Notes: generated by a model from the sequence alone, not told the origin. A stretch of DNA of 64,000 nucleotides from Acanthosepion esculentum (GCA_964036315.1 OZ038478.1:148936683-149000682), one strand, 5' to 3'; counted from the stretch's first letter, positions 22,724 through 34,730 are shown. A program made the numbers and translations.

Positions 22724-23062
22724 TTATCTTTTAATTTGTCTGTCTCGGTTTGTAAGCTTTTTAAAATTTTGACAGTACGTACTTATAGGTAGATCCCACA
22801 GTTTGAATTTTTGCATCCAGTCCGTTCTGAATAGGTTTTCGGTATTTCTTAGGACGTACATTTTTAGTTTTTTCGTCATTCCATTAAATGTTACGTTTGT
22901 AATTACTTTACCCTCGAATTTTATATTTCTCCCCGTAACTGATCTAGCAATTTTATCCATTTTTAACATGGCAGGTTTGTTCAGTTTTCTCCATGTTTGT
23001 AGGTTTATAATAGTTAAGTTTGAGCTAGAATCCAGCTGTAGCCTAACTTTTCTATTTTGCAT
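22724..23062 (-). pseudogene. Gypsy 1 aspartic protease remnant
   Basis: A 112-codon frame with the retropepsin-type active-site region 'LQLDSSSNLTI', where gypsy element 2 has DSG. The Gly-to-Ser change next to the catalytic Asp-Ser would be expected to harm the protease. 'ENLFRTDWMQKFKLWD' follows at the usual distance. Confidence 0.8.
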
Positions 23063-23189
23063 TTCAACTTGTACGTATTTTCTTATGTTAGTCTAATCTG
23101 CTTGGTCAGTCCTCGTAATTCTTATTCTGCTTTTGCTTTCTCTTCTATACCAAAAATGAGAACTTTTGTGACCTATTTTTGTGCATGAT

Positions 23190-24107
23190 AGACATGACTT
23201 AAAACGATAAGTACATTGTGTAAGCCAATGCCAAGTCCCACAGCGATAGCATGGACTGGGTGGGAATTTTTTTATATTGATTTTTAGAGTTAGAAAATTT
23301 TGTTTTACCTGTTCTTGAGGGAGGAAAGTCGGTTTGATTTGTTTGTGAGGAGGGTAAGTTGGCTTTTCTTCGTACTGTATGTATGTGCGCGATGCCAGCT
23401 TCTTCTATGTCTTTTGAGTCTTTCTTCACACTGATTCATCTCTGGCAGTCTTCGGCTAGTTTTTGAAGTGTCAAATCTTGTTCACTCTCCAATTAAGTAA
23501 GTCTCATTTCCACGTCTTTGGTCGAGACCAGGCCTTGGATGTAAATTAAGCAATTGAAATTTTCTGCGCTGAGTACTGATAATTTGAAGTCGTCACAATA
23601 TTTGTTGACAATGGACGCGAATGTTATGTAATCTTCGTTGTCCTTTTTTGTAAGGTTCATGCATTTCCATCTTTTGTGGAATAGTGAAGTATTATGACTG
23701 AAAAGTTCCGTTAGCAGTTTAATGGTTCCTTTGAACTTTAGCTCACTTGTTTTTCTGGGAAGGATATAATCTACGAATTTGGTAAATTCGCATGTGCCTA
23801 ATTTTCTTAGCAATAGACGTTCTTTATGTGCGTCTGACCAATCTTTGAAGTCAAATTCCTATAGATCTCCGTACCTTCGGAAGTAGTTTGCAAAATTTTT
23901 ATCGTCGTCGGGTGCGTGCTTGAAATCTTCGATAGTTCTCCAAATAGCGTCTGGTGAGAGAACTGTTTCATTCTCGGGTTTTTGCTCCGTATTTGACATT
24001 ACACGTAGCAATAATTCTTGCAATTCCGAATATTTCTGTTCGTTTTTTTGCTGCTGTTTGAATTGGATTTTGATAAGTTCCATAAATGGTTGACTTAAAA
24101 CTTCCAT
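23190..24107 (-). pseudogene. Gypsy 1 gag remnant
   Basis: I choose the ATG at 24107 because it aligns with the start of the gypsy 2 gag. The N-terminus is glutamine-rich and likely coiled ('KIQFKQQQKNEQKYSELQ'). The capsid-like part contains 'DDDKNFANYFRRYGDL', 'LLRKLGTCEFTKFVDYILP' and 'LFHKRWKCMNLTKKDNEDYI'. The nucleocapsid region near 23160-23250 is frame-broken and no intact zinc knuckle can be read. Confidence 0.8.
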
Positions 24108-24284
24108 GTTGACGGATTTTTGTGTAACTTGATATTCTGTAACCTGTGTACGCAAAAAAAGAATTCCGTTGTTCCCAGCGAAATTTGATATCCAAAAAGA
24201 AAAGAATTTTCTTTTTTTCATGTGTTTTCGCTTAGAACTAGATTTTTTTAGAAATCTCCCGTAGAACTTGTTTTTTTTAGAGTT

Positions 24285-24542
24285 TACTCGTCGACCACAA
24301 TTATGTGCGACGAACAGCAAGAAAAGTTATGTCCTGCGCGTAGAGAATTTGTCTTTCTTTTGGGGTTTTCCAGGTCGCCACTAGTTATGTGTGACAGATA
24401 GCAAAAAGTATGTCCTATGAGTATAGAGTTTGTTTGTCCTTTGGGTTACCTCGTCGCCACTGTTACGTGCGACGGATAGCAAAAAAGTATGTCCTCCGCC
24501 TATAGAGTTCGTATTTCCTTGGGAGTTTCTTCGTCGCCACTG
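24285..24542 (-). repeat. Gypsy 1 leader: tandem ~80-bp units each with a PBS-like site
   Basis: Three units (24301-24384, 24385-24462, 24463-24542) share TTA(T/C)GTGxGAC, AGCAA, GTATGTCCT and TCGCCACT. On the minus strand each begins with the GTGGCGAC type of primer-binding motif that normally occurs once, next to the 5' LTR. A fourth, degraded site lies at about 24285-24300 (CGTCGACCAC). Only the copy at about 24522-24539 is correctly placed, one base from the LTR. Confidence 0.8.
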
Positions 24543-24865
24543 TTATGGTCCAGGTTCCATGCACCACGGTGATGGTCCAAGGTAGAACGAATGAAGAATA
24601 ACTCGAACATAGGTATGGAAATAACACAGATATATTACAAACAGAATATGTACAAAAGAAGTAGAAGTGTTAGTAATAACAATCAGGTTAGGTTAGAGAG
24701 AACTATGTTGTCTCGACCAGTATCACTATGCCAATGTCTTACAATAATCGTCTGACGCGATTCTGTGACTGGCCGGCTGGCTGACTCACTACCGCTTCCT
24801 CTTGAGGAGTAGTATTTATGAGATACGCAATAGTTCATGACTATTATGGGTAAGTTCCCATAACA
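24541..24865 (-). repeat. Gypsy element 1, 5' LTR
   Basis: 325 bp, TGTTATGG...CCATAACA in inverted form. It has a TATA-like CATAAATACT on the minus strand near 24810-24825. It aligns along its whole length with 19968-20327. Confidence 0.9.
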
Positions 24866-24893
24866 TATATATATATATATACATACACACACA

Positions 24894-24937
<44 letters not shown>
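24866..24937. repeat. (AT)n / (AC)n microsatellite
   Basis: AT tracts at about 24866-24881 and 24897-24936 flank a short ACACAC run. The gypsy 1 5' LTR end abuts it. Confidence 0.9.
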
Positions 24938-24939
<2 letters not shown>

Positions 24940-24940
<1 letters not shown>

Positions 24941-25935
24941 CGACGTGAAAAACCTTCAAGTGAAATAAATAACACGATTTTATACGGAATGTAGGCGCAT
25001 AATAATTACCACATAGATAACGGTGATAACTGAATAGAATATCTTCGATTTAAATTGAAAATGAATTGAAACTGTCTGAATTATATGTTAGTAGATTACA
25101 GAAAACAAAAGAAAGAGCATTAAACCTGATATAAGAATATAAAAATTACATGGAAAACAATATCTCATTAATTACGAAAAAAAGACACCGAGTAATATTT
25201 ATATAATATTACCATAGAAAGAATATATCTAAAAATCAAATGGATGGATATATTAACAAAATAAACTAAAGAATAACTTATGTCTTTAGTTGCAATAGGT
25301 TTGCATTAATAAATATGATTCTGTATAAGAGTGAACTTATTTCATAATCTTATACGCGGTAAAAACATGTGCAGGTTCATACAACCTATCTCCTTTCCAT
25401 ATGAAGTAATCATTTTAAAACACATCAATATATGCAAATAATCATGACTGAACTGTACAAGTTGGGTCGCGAAAATTATATGTATTCTATTTGCTTTATT
25501 TTATCTCACATTAATGTCATTGCAACGTATCTATTTTTCTGTACACAGCGTCCTCAATATTCAACCTTTTGTCAGTGCACGCATCCAAAATATCTACGTT
25601 TTTTTATCAATCTTCTGATAGCATTTAACTTGAGCCCAAGTTGGATGGTCAATCTAGCCGGATTAGTAACATTTGAATTTTAACTCTTTTCTTTTTTTCG
25701 TACATTTTTGACAAGAATAGGTTTTAATTAATATCAATCTTCTAACGATTCTTTAGAACAGCTCTTATTCATTTTGTAGAAATAACTTCCTGGAAATCTT
25801 CAGGCAGTGTTTGAAATAAATAGCTATACATTGGAAACTGTTAAAAAACAATGGTCATTAGTGACTCATATATTTATATTACTATAATATACTAAAAATA
25901 CACTTCTTACATTCACAACTGCGGACATATATACA
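24940..25935. other. Stretch without a supported gene
   Basis: An 83-codon frame (25432-25683, plus) is hydrophobic at its end but shows no family. Nothing else seen. Confidence 0.3.
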
Positions 25936-25936
25936 C

Positions 25937-25937
<1 letters not shown>

Positions 25938-26018
<81 letters not shown>

Positions 26019-26023
26019 CATAC

Positions 26024-26082
<59 letters not shown>

Positions 26083-26095
26083 TGTGTGTGTGTGA
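25938..26095. repeat. Long interrupted (AT)n-(GT)n microsatellite
   Basis: About 140 bp of AT with ATACAT interruptions near 26011-26040, then a short GT run to 26095. Confidence 0.95.
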
Positions 26096-26099
26096 CATC

Positions 26100-27961
26100 A
26101 TAAAATAGTTTAGTTATAAAAAAAGTAGAGATTAGTGTTAGTTCAATATCAATGGATATATAAAATCGGCCAATGTCATGTAATGACTGTCGGCTCCTAT
26201 ACGAGTAGGTTTATCTGCTAGGGCGGCTAGCTAATCTATTGCAGACGCCTGCTCAGGCACATATGTGTTTATTCAACATCAAAAGATTCGACCAGTAGTT
26301 TATACTGTAATAATCCTTATTCAGAACACGACCAATACGCTCATTCCTCGATGAATTCTGACTTTGTATTAGCTCAAGCATCCCAAATAGTTTCGTCTGG
26401 ATATAGTTTACGAGTAGTGCAAAGGTACCGCACGCTCGGATCACATCTACAGGGCATTATCGACCATTATGAGATTTGAAACCGGGTTTCGTGGTTGTAA
26501 AGTAAACGTTCTAAACATTTCCTCAGATAGCATCTAATGCTACCTGATTGGCAAGGTATGAATAAATTGTATGTTGGGAGATGATGTTCAGCTTAATCAG
26601 TGCGGGATAATGTACTATCTAAATGAAAATATCTGGTTAATGAGAAATCAAACCCTATGACCATTAACAGCAGTTTTCTAATTTTGTCAAAAACGGACGA
26701 CAAAGTAAAAACCGTTTGAAAATGCAATAATAAAATGTAGTAGTACAGAGAATACAATTAACTTTATTTTTATTGAAGAATTAGAATTAATATTTAACAT
26801 GCGGCGAATTTCCATCTTTTTATTCCTCGTTAAAACTTATTATGTGGCTTTCAATAAAAATATTATAGTACTGGTAAATTGGGTTTTTAAAATTAATATT
26901 TTATATAATAAATATTACTGCTCTCCTGTTTAATTGCCGCTACTGTAGATTGATGATAAGCTTTACGAATAGCGATAAGATTTCTGAATTATCTTTGCGA
27001 ATTCTTTTTCCAATCACGTTAGAAAATGGTATCTATTCAATACTTTACACGGATATTTTCCTGACTATCGTAATAATGTAATGTTATTAACCAAGCTATA
27101 ACTTTCGATCAATGGGTAAGATTTCCTTTTGACAGATGATTTAACTTCTCTTCACTTAACAAGCGCAAAAATCAAGCCGACAAATTATCTCCGCTTCTCT
27201 CTCCAACCAAAAGCGAATGTAAGAATACGAATGAAAAGCTTAATCAGATACCACTTATCTCATAGAAGAAGAGATACAATACTCATATCAAACCATATTC
27301 ATGCGTCGCTTCATCGGCAAAATACTTAACAATAGCACATAATAGCCACTGAAGAGATAAGCATGCAGATTATGGGATCTTAGGTGCCAATCAGTGGAAT
27401 GAATGGCTTAAATTAGTTTCACAGATTCGAAGACATGATCACAAAAAAATATGAAATTATGTAAGTATCCGTATCTCAGAGCAGAAGCACGATATTCTAG
27501 TTTTTGGATTGCTCTGATTTTTTACAAGAAAAGTATTTTAAAAAGTATCCATTGAAATGTCCGAGATAATGCATTATCTCTACATGAATAAACAGAAAAC
27601 GAAGACGTTACGCGACCATGGTAAAAATTCAAATGGATTAGTCGAAGATATAAGCGAGGAGAATGAAATTACAAAAACAAATTCTCAACCAAAATAAGAA
27701 CAAACAGCTTGTTGAAACTATCATGTTCTGTACAGATTATTCACAAGTAAATACGAACAAAATAAAAAGACTTATCAAGTAAGTCACGAAAGAAAGAAAA
27801 CCGGAGAAAATCTGTTGTGGGTCAATGTAAAAGGAAAAAAAGGTAAATAAGATAAAATGAATTAAAAGGAGAATCATTTGCAAGACGGTCGCTTTACGAA
27901 CGCTCAGCAAAATGGAATCGTCTAACTGTAAAGTAGAACAAGTATTTGAGTGGTAATAAAT
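26100..27961. other. Stretch without a supported gene
   Basis: No coding homology. On the minus strand around 26540-26460 a CCCGGTTTCAAATCT word resembles a B box, but without an A box or tail I do not call a SINE. Confidence 0.3.
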
Positions 27962-28229
27962 GTCGTTTTCTATAAGCCTCAGTCGATGTCAGACGACTCG
28001 GCTAGACGGTCGAACTCTCTGCCTCTGAGCAGAGAGGAACCCGGACGAGGCTCCGCCGAAGAGCAGAGCCTCGTTCGGGGAGGTTGATCAACCCGATCCC
28101 GTTTATACGGGATCTACGGGCATTTTTTGGCCGAGCCTACGGGCTCTGGCATACCCCACATTAAACCCGGCCTTGTGCCACATCTATCCCTCGTGGGGTG
28201 GACAGTAAATACAGTCGTTTTCTATAAGC
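27962..28229. mobile_element. Hairpin-dense insertion flanked by 16-bp direct repeats
   Basis: GTCGTTTTCTATAAGC occurs at 27962-27977 and again at 28214-28229, as expected for a target-site duplication. The 236-bp insert is markedly GC-richer than its surroundings. It contains a series of short stems: CTCTCTGC/GCAGAGAG, CGGACGAGGCTC/GAGCCTCGTTCG, GATCCCGT/ACGGGATC, GAGCC/GGCTC and CCCCAC/GTGGGG. A B-box-like AGTTCGACCG lies on the minus strand near 28011-28002. It has no ORF and no poly(A). It may be a SINE or another retroposed structured RNA; the orientation is unresolved. Confidence 0.65.
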
Positions 28230-28785
28230 AAATCAAAGAACTTTTAGGTTGGATGATGAGTAAATTAGTAATGGAAATATTGAAAAGAACATGAAATGTA
28301 AGAAAATAAAAAGAGATGAATAAAAATATTAGAAATAAGGAATCATATTGTTTCATGTTAAAATGAAAATATAAATTTCAAAGGAAATGCAGGAAAGGAA
28401 GACAAGTATTTAAAAAAATCAAATTGATTTAAGGGAAAAAATCGATGGAGATGGTTCAGCAAAAGGAATTTCTAAAGCAACATTTATTAATCATTTCACT
28501 TCTAACAAAACGATAATACCACAAACACGCATAGGGTTACGGAGAGTGGAAGAGAATGAGATGTTTTTGATAAGAAAGGACAATAAAAGCAAATTTAAAG
28601 GTAAAGTTAATAACGATGTTTTGTCTTCTTTTAAACAGGAACGCAAAAATGCCGATTAATTTAATTTAACTGTAGCGGCATGGAGTCAAAAATTCGGAAG
28701 CGATTTCTAAAGATGACAAGTGCGAAAAACAAATAAACTAATAGAATAGATCTAGCTATTTCAACAGTAAAAATTGTGACAATCT
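28230..28785. other. Stretch without a supported gene
   Basis: Purine-rich plus strand with many GAAA words. No open frame or repeat that I can support. Confidence 0.35.
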
Positions 28786-28789
28786 AGTA

Positions 28790-29170
28790 GTACGCCTAAG
28801 TTCTTACAATCGAGGTACCAAAGAGGAAGGATCATGAGAACAATTACCATTAAAATATTTATAGAAATGACAGATGGAAACCATGTCACATCGGTGGAAA
28901 AGAGATTGAAGCCGAGAGGGTATGTCAGGATCAATAACATTATAGATACTGAAGTGAATATTGTCGAGAATCTCGAGATGCATACCCCGAGCACCAGGTT
29001 TAATATGACCGCAATATTCAATGCACGGACGAATTTCAGATTTATAAACATGCAATATTAATTTAGACGAGAAAAATTGTCTTGCACGATACAGTGAACC
29101 GCCCTGCTAAGCACCAGGCACATATATTGATTCCATATAATCGCTACACTTCATGCCAGTAAAAAACCTG
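28790..29170 (-). pseudogene. LINE reverse transcriptase remnant
   Basis: Minus strand 29055-28804 reads 'YKSEIRPCIEYCGHIKPGA', 'IPSRLQSLFHRCDMVSI' and 'FYKYFNGNCSHDPSSLVPRL'. This is the post-catalytic block of the same LINE lineage as 13240-14047. Weaker homology ('SLYRARQFF') extends to about 29100 in another frame. It is 5'-truncated and frameshifted. Confidence 0.8.
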
Positions 29171-29179
29171 TGACCAAGG

Positions 29180-30068
29180 AAGTGCAATGAATTGCACTTC
29201 TGAAGGTACACACTGGAATAAAATAGTTCTATATATTTTCCCTAATGGAATAAGGAATACTGGAGAAATATGTAAACAGAAATCGATCAAAATGTCATAA
29301 CGTTTACTCAACATATTGCAGAAGATGAGAAACAATTCGTAAACAATGTTAAATATAATCGTAAATTAAGTCAAACGTACAAAGATAAAATCGATGAAAG
29401 TAGTTAATGGGAATAAATACTTAATTAAAATAAATAATTTTTATTCAACCTTTATCATAGCGGCCCCCCACCCGCTGTGACTTTTATAGGGAATACTTCG
29501 ATTTCATTGCCATCGATACCAGGGATCTTTTTGTCAAAGTGACAATCCCTGGATTGAATTCTGATTATTTAATGATCTCATAGCATTCTGATCTCACCTT
29601 CACCACCCATGGAAACTAGAAGCAGCGAATCGAGAATATTGAGAATACTCCACCTAAAAAGCGTAGCTCTCTTGATCTGAATGACCTGTACTACTAATTA
29701 TGAGTTGTCGTCAGAGAGGATAACCGGAATCTTCACTGAGAAATGAATCGCCGAAACTGACAACATGGACTTGAATGAATACATAATATAGAACCAATTA
29801 TTCTGAAGCTCATTCGGAGTATTTGTGAAGGATGACGGCACTTTTATTGAAACACTAATTCCAAAGACTTTATGTCTAAATTCTACAGAAATTTAATATA
29901 ATATAACATTTTATCTATTGAAAATTTTGTATTTGCTCAATTACCTATCGTGCTCTAATTTCCTGCCAACTAATGCAACCAATAAATAAGCGACATAAGT
30001 AGGAATTATTAACTTAAAGAAAAAAATCCTTAATCTGCATCAGTCCTCTTTTTTAATGAAGACAATAA
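29180..30068. other. Stretch without a supported gene
   Basis: A C-rich start near 29461 and a 7-bp stem CCAGGGA/TCCCTGG at 29519-29552 are visible. No gene is supported. Confidence 0.35.
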
Positions 30069-30069
30069 A

Positions 30070-30720
30070 GTTGGTGCTGATTATTTTGTCAACATAAATA
30101 TGCAGATGCCACATTAATAATAGCAGACACAGAAAAGTAACTACATGAACTCATAGAGAAAATAGGTAAGGAAAGTGAAAAGAAAGGAGGAAACACCAGA
30201 AAACATGTTCGACAGCAAAAACAACAGCCCAGAAGGTAAATTACAAATGCAAAAAATTAAATATAAGTGAAGTGTTTAACAGAGGACGGAAAGTGCGACA
30301 CCGAAATTCGATGTTGCATTACAGTAGTTAAAGAGACTTCCGAAAACAAAGTAAAGTTTTAAGAAACAGGAAAATTTCGTTAAAAACAAAGTAATAAGTA
30401 TTGAACTGTAACGTAATATCAGTACTCCTATGTGGCAATGAATACTGGACAATCTTTACACAGATGAAATGAGTCTTGAGACGATATAAATGTGGTTCTA
30501 CAGAAGGAGGTTGAAATACTATAGACTGAACATTTGAGCGAAGTTTTTGAAAAAATGAAAACAAAAATGGCAGTTATACATAACACCAGGAAGAGTCGGT
30601 TGAAATTTCTAGGAGAAATGTTTAGAAAAGTTTGCATGGAAGAAAGGACAGGAAATTGTGAAGAACCCTTGATCGCAAACGTCCTGAAGGTAAACGGTAC
30701 ATAGAAAAATGATCGAATGA
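30070..30720 (+). pseudogene. LINE reverse transcriptase remnant (second lineage)
   Basis: Blocks in order on the plus strand: 'YADATLIIADTEK' (about 30099-30137), where the catalytic box would be YADD. Then come 'ELIEKIGKESEKKGG' (about 30149-30193), 'LTEDGKCDTEIRC' (about 30278-30315) and 'EVFEKMKTKMAVIHNTRKSR' with 'LKFLGEMFRKV' (about 30538-30640). This order fits the palm-to-thumb part of an animal non-LTR RT. The second catalytic Asp is replaced by Ala. Several frame changes occur. Confidence 0.75.
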
Positions 30721-30729
30721 AAAGTAACT

Positions 30730-31168
30730 ATAAGCCGATAAGATGACTAGCAAAAAGCAAATAGGTCTTCCATTTGAAAAATGCGAATATGAATAAAGGC
30801 AATATAGCTTGTCTTTCTGCACAGTCTTCACGTATATAGAAAAAATGTCCTCTGTATAAATGTTCCAAAGTAATGTCAGCTTGAAATTGGCCCATCAATA
30901 TTTTAATTCCGTCATTATGTAACGACTTCCGAATCAATCATGGGCCACAGTAACCTATTGTAGCTCTATACCCTCCCTGGTCGTTCAAGACCTCGAATAT
31001 TGTGGCTGATCGATGCGTTGATCTCTCCGATCTGACTTGCCTTGCCTACCTCACGTTGTGATTCGGTTGATCATTAGGAGGCCAAGATCGAATCATCGTA
31101 GGTATCTTCGTATTGGACTGGTTCAAGCAGGGTCAAGACGCACAGTAAAACAGGAGAGAAATAATACA
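30730..31168. other. Stretch without a supported gene
   Basis: Minus-strand frames of about 69 codons at 30622-30937 have no recognised domain and may be chance frames. Confidence 0.35.
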
Positions 31169-31171
31169 CGT

Positions 31172-31176
<5 letters not shown>

Positions 31177-31222
<46 letters not shown>

Positions 31223-31251
31223 CATACATATACACACATATATATATATAT
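31177..31251. repeat. (CA)n-(TA)n compound microsatellite
   Basis: CA run at about 31177-31204, then TA with ATACACA interruptions. Confidence 0.95.
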
Positions 31252-31298
31252 GTACTATTTTTATATCAAGTACTGCATACAATGGTTGGTTAATACAT

Positions 31299-31553
31299 GT
31301 TAGGGTTTAGGTGTTAGCATAGGTGTTACCACTGGTAACAAGCTGGTATGTTTTGGCTTGCGGACTTAGTGAAGTTTGTTTAGCTAATTTGGTAAGATTG
31401 GCTAAACGCTGACGTCGGGGGTTCACGTTGACAGATAGTCATGTGCGTTGTATCGCGCTCGGCTGCTAGAACGGGCTCTCCTGACGGTCTCTCAAATTCT
31501 CTTGAGGCATTAGTATTTATTAATATCTACTAACAACTTGTGTGGGGTATAAC
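31299..31553 (-). repeat. LTR-like fragment (candidate)
   Basis: Near 31494-31553 the plus strand reads CTCTTGAGGCATTAGTATTTAT and ends GGTATAACA. This parallels the U3 end of the gypsy 1 LTR, which has CTCTTGAGGAGTAGTATTTAT and ends CCATAACA. The other end (TGTTAGGG at 31299) is only a guess and no target duplication is visible. Confidence 0.35.
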
Positions 31554-32990
31554 AGAGATGGGGAATTCGGAATCTTTTCCACCTGTCATCTTCATCGTTT
31601 TTGGTCCTGAGAAATTAATTATTTCCCAGATAGGATGTCCCCCCCACTTTCTCGGGAGGCGGTTGTAGGTATTATTTAGCACACAGCCTCTTCCTCCTCC
31701 TCTTAGTATCTTCCACTAATATCACACAGTGGACGTGGGAAGCTCCTTCACTCTCCTTGGTGTTCCGTCTGTGTCTGCTACACTTCAGCGGTTGCTAGCG
31801 GCTCTGCCTCTTTCCTTGATCACTCTTTTTCACCTGTCACCTTAACCACCCAGCGAAGACTAATTTTGAAAAAAATTTGTTCCAAATGCTATAACATCGT
31901 AAGTGAAATGTTACCTGTGTTGACTTTTTTCTGATCTAAAAGTTTAATAAACAATTGGTCTTCTTCTCATCGACCCACTTACATTTTCCCAGGGAGAATC
32001 CTGCAGCTTACATTATGGTGACAGTATCGTCGTGTTTTTATAAAAACAATTAAATCAGTGAGTTATTGTGTTCAATCCTGACACCTCCGCAGAGATTGTC
32101 TAAGTCAGGTTTATATTTCCTTCCCGTCCGAAATCAGATACTGGACATTTGTCTCTCATGTCGTTCGGCTCGCATCAGGAACATTCAATAAATAACATTT
32201 TAACCTTTAACAGGCATCTAAATTTTTATCCGATTCTTTTCATCTTGATTCCACGGACACGCTCAAGGCGGGCGTTATTAATCAATTGTCAATACTTTGC
32301 CCATCGTAAAAAATCAAGTATTGTTCTTAGCCAGTCATTTGATTCGTTTTAGAATTTACGATTCTCTGGCAGCGAATTGTTTATTAGCATAACGTTCTTA
32401 ATTCATGAACCCTTTTCATGTTAGTCTATTTATCAGTACATTGTTTTAGATATTCAAAAGCCTCTATTATTTTATTTACCAGCAACCAAAATAGTAATAC
32501 AATTATTTCTCCATCCAGTTACATGTGATATCAATTTCAGCTGTTGAAAGTCCTCAAGTGATGTGTTGTTATTGTGATTCTGTAGCTCCAGTGAACAATG
32601 TTCGAAGAATTACGTTCGTCGTTCTGATCCACACGCTTTACTCACTCAAACCAGTTTTAACTATTCATACCAGAAAGCGGTTGTAGACAATAGACGGTTT
32701 GGATGGCTGAAAGGGTTTGGCTCAATGCATGGCATCCATAGGAAAGTCTCGATATGACGAGGATATTTAAGAACATTAACTAGATTTTTTAAGATAATGA
32801 TTCAGTTTTCTAGCAATTTGCGGTGTTTGACGAAACTACATCAACGGTGTAAAATGTAATGTTCTAATAAATTCACATTTAGCACCTGTGATTATTATAT
32901 ATTGATATAATGAGAGTATATCATATTTTTGAGTTTGTTTTGATTAGAAACATATAAATACATGATATAGGAGAGTGTACAGTATACATA
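31554..32990. other. Unassigned, mixed-composition stretch
   Basis: Pyrimidine-rich around 31630-31860. ATTATGGTGACAGTATCG at 32013-32030, preceded by a possible AATAAA at 31946-31951, resembles an LTR end followed by a primer-binding site. I cannot confirm an LTR pair. No ORF with a known domain. Confidence 0.3.
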
Positions 32991-32992
32991 CA

Positions 32993-33111
<119 letters not shown>

Positions 33112-33329
33112 CAATAATTTTACAAATATAGGTAGCTACACTCGTTCGGAAAAACCTTAGGTGCTTTGGCTTGTAAATGAACAAACCAATAAGCCAAGGG
33201 AAAAAGGGATAAAAAAGAAAGAACTAAGAACATGTAATTCAGGCGAAAACAATCGTCCAGAATCTAAGTTCAGAGTCCAAAGAAAAAAAAACGACACGTG
33301 TAAAGTAAAATAACTAAGCAAAGTGCTCA

Positions 33330-33545
33330 GAAGACTAAGTAGAACAAATCTAAGTAAAACTAATGAGCCAAACGAACATACCGAGTTTGTTTAAGAAACC
33401 CGGTCTTCTAGCATATCGTAGACCTAAGATCCTAAAAGAAATCATAGGTAATAACCACACTTCAGGGGACAAAGTAATCCTTAATAATCTAAAATCAAAA
33501 ACAACATGATTTTCCCAAACATGTAAGAACAAAATAAGTTTATGC
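33330..33545 (+). pseudogene. Penelope-like element fragment
   Basis: The stretch containing GGTCTTCTAGCATATCGTAG and ACATGATTTTCCCAAACATG aligns with 5400-5565 in the PLE at 3870-6010, directly before its GIY-YIG part. The copy is truncated by the (AT)n tract at 33584. Confidence 0.75.
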
Positions 33546-33580
33546 TGCAACCACTAATTCTCCAGTCGCCCCCTCTCTCT

Positions 33581-33912
<332 letters not shown>

Positions 33913-34129
33913 TGCATGTTTCATTAATATAGACAAGTTTTGTCTATTTATTTTAAGTAAGTTCCTTTCGTATTCTCTGATAAGCTTAATCACATTATCG
34001 TTGAACGACGAAAGGAAAACATCATATTGACACATTTTTTAATTCAATCAAAGCTTTCGGCTTAACATAAGCAATTATCAAAGATCACAATTTTAATAAA
34101 TCAAATAACACATATACGAAACCACAATA

Positions 34130-34730
34130 ATGGCAACGCCGTTGCCGTTTGAAGGAGCTCAAAGTAACGACAAACTCTTATTTACGGGCCAAGGAAGCGA
34201 AAAACGCGTCGTAGCTCGTGACGTCACACATGATCAGGCGATAGTGAAAATGAGAATTATTAAGTATGGGAAGCCATTGGTATAAACCAATGGCTTCTGC
34301 TATAGATTATAGGCATTTAAGAATGTTTGTTGAGATTTCATAGTTTATTTTGTTCTGGTTAGGTTTCAACTGTTTTATGTATATAGCTTCAAGGATTTTT
34401 AATTTTTGTTTATTATTTTCATGTTTAAGTATAATTGTGTTGTCAACAAGGATTTTCCGGAATTGAATACACGGGCAGGCATGTTGTTTTAAATGTCTAA
34501 AAATGTCAGAGTTATCTGTTAAATGTAGAGTTAAGCGTCTTGAAAGCGAGTTAATACTTAAGACGACACATTTTTTTGCTGTTTTCTTTCTGTTAACGAA
34601 ATTTTGTCTGAATCCATGTTTATGCCCGAACTACATCCCTGAGCCAATCAGGGTATAGAATATTCGACGTAAATATAATTTTTTTAGGACACAGCAGCCG
34701 CGGTCATCAGAGTAAAATCGATTATACTTC
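34130..34730 (-). pseudogene. Penelope-like element 3' fragment (GIY-YIG end)
   Basis: The reverse complement aligns with 51950-52290. Shared peptides are 'DIFRHLKQHACP' versus 'NIFRHLRQHSWP', 'LKHENN', 'LKILEAIYI' and 'QLKP'. Both then carry an untranslated tail with CTTCCCATACTTAATA and TCATGTG-GACGTCA. The fragment is truncated and in opposite orientation to the copy at 50113-52290. Confidence 0.82.

Larger units (their letters stand above)
19968..24865 (-). mobile_element. Gypsy element 1 (Ty3/gypsy LTR retrotransposon), inactivated
   Basis: A full-span element with two LTRs, a PBS leader, gag, protease, RT, RNase H and integrase, in the Ty3/gypsy order on the minus strand. The ends are TGTTATGG (plus-strand view, 19968) and CCATAACA (24865). 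The flanking 5-mers are AATAT and TATAT, one mismatch, in AT-repeat DNA. A polypurine tract (GGAAGGGGG) abuts the 3' LTR on the minus strand. There is no env-like frame. Multiple frameshifts and stops break every ORF. It is related to gypsy element 2 but not the same copy group, because the LTRs differ. Confidence 0.92.

Noticed and set aside
22384..23096. Plus-strand frames in gypsy 1
   Set aside because: Antisense shadows of the RT and protease.
25432..25683. 83-codon plus frame as a membrane protein gene
   Set aside because: The hydrophobic stretch is expected from AT-rich sequence. No start context, splice site or homology.
26440..26540. tRNA or SINE on the minus strand
   Set aside because: Only a B-box-like CCCGGTTTCAAATCT is visible. 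No A box, no stems that close a cloverleaf, no tail.
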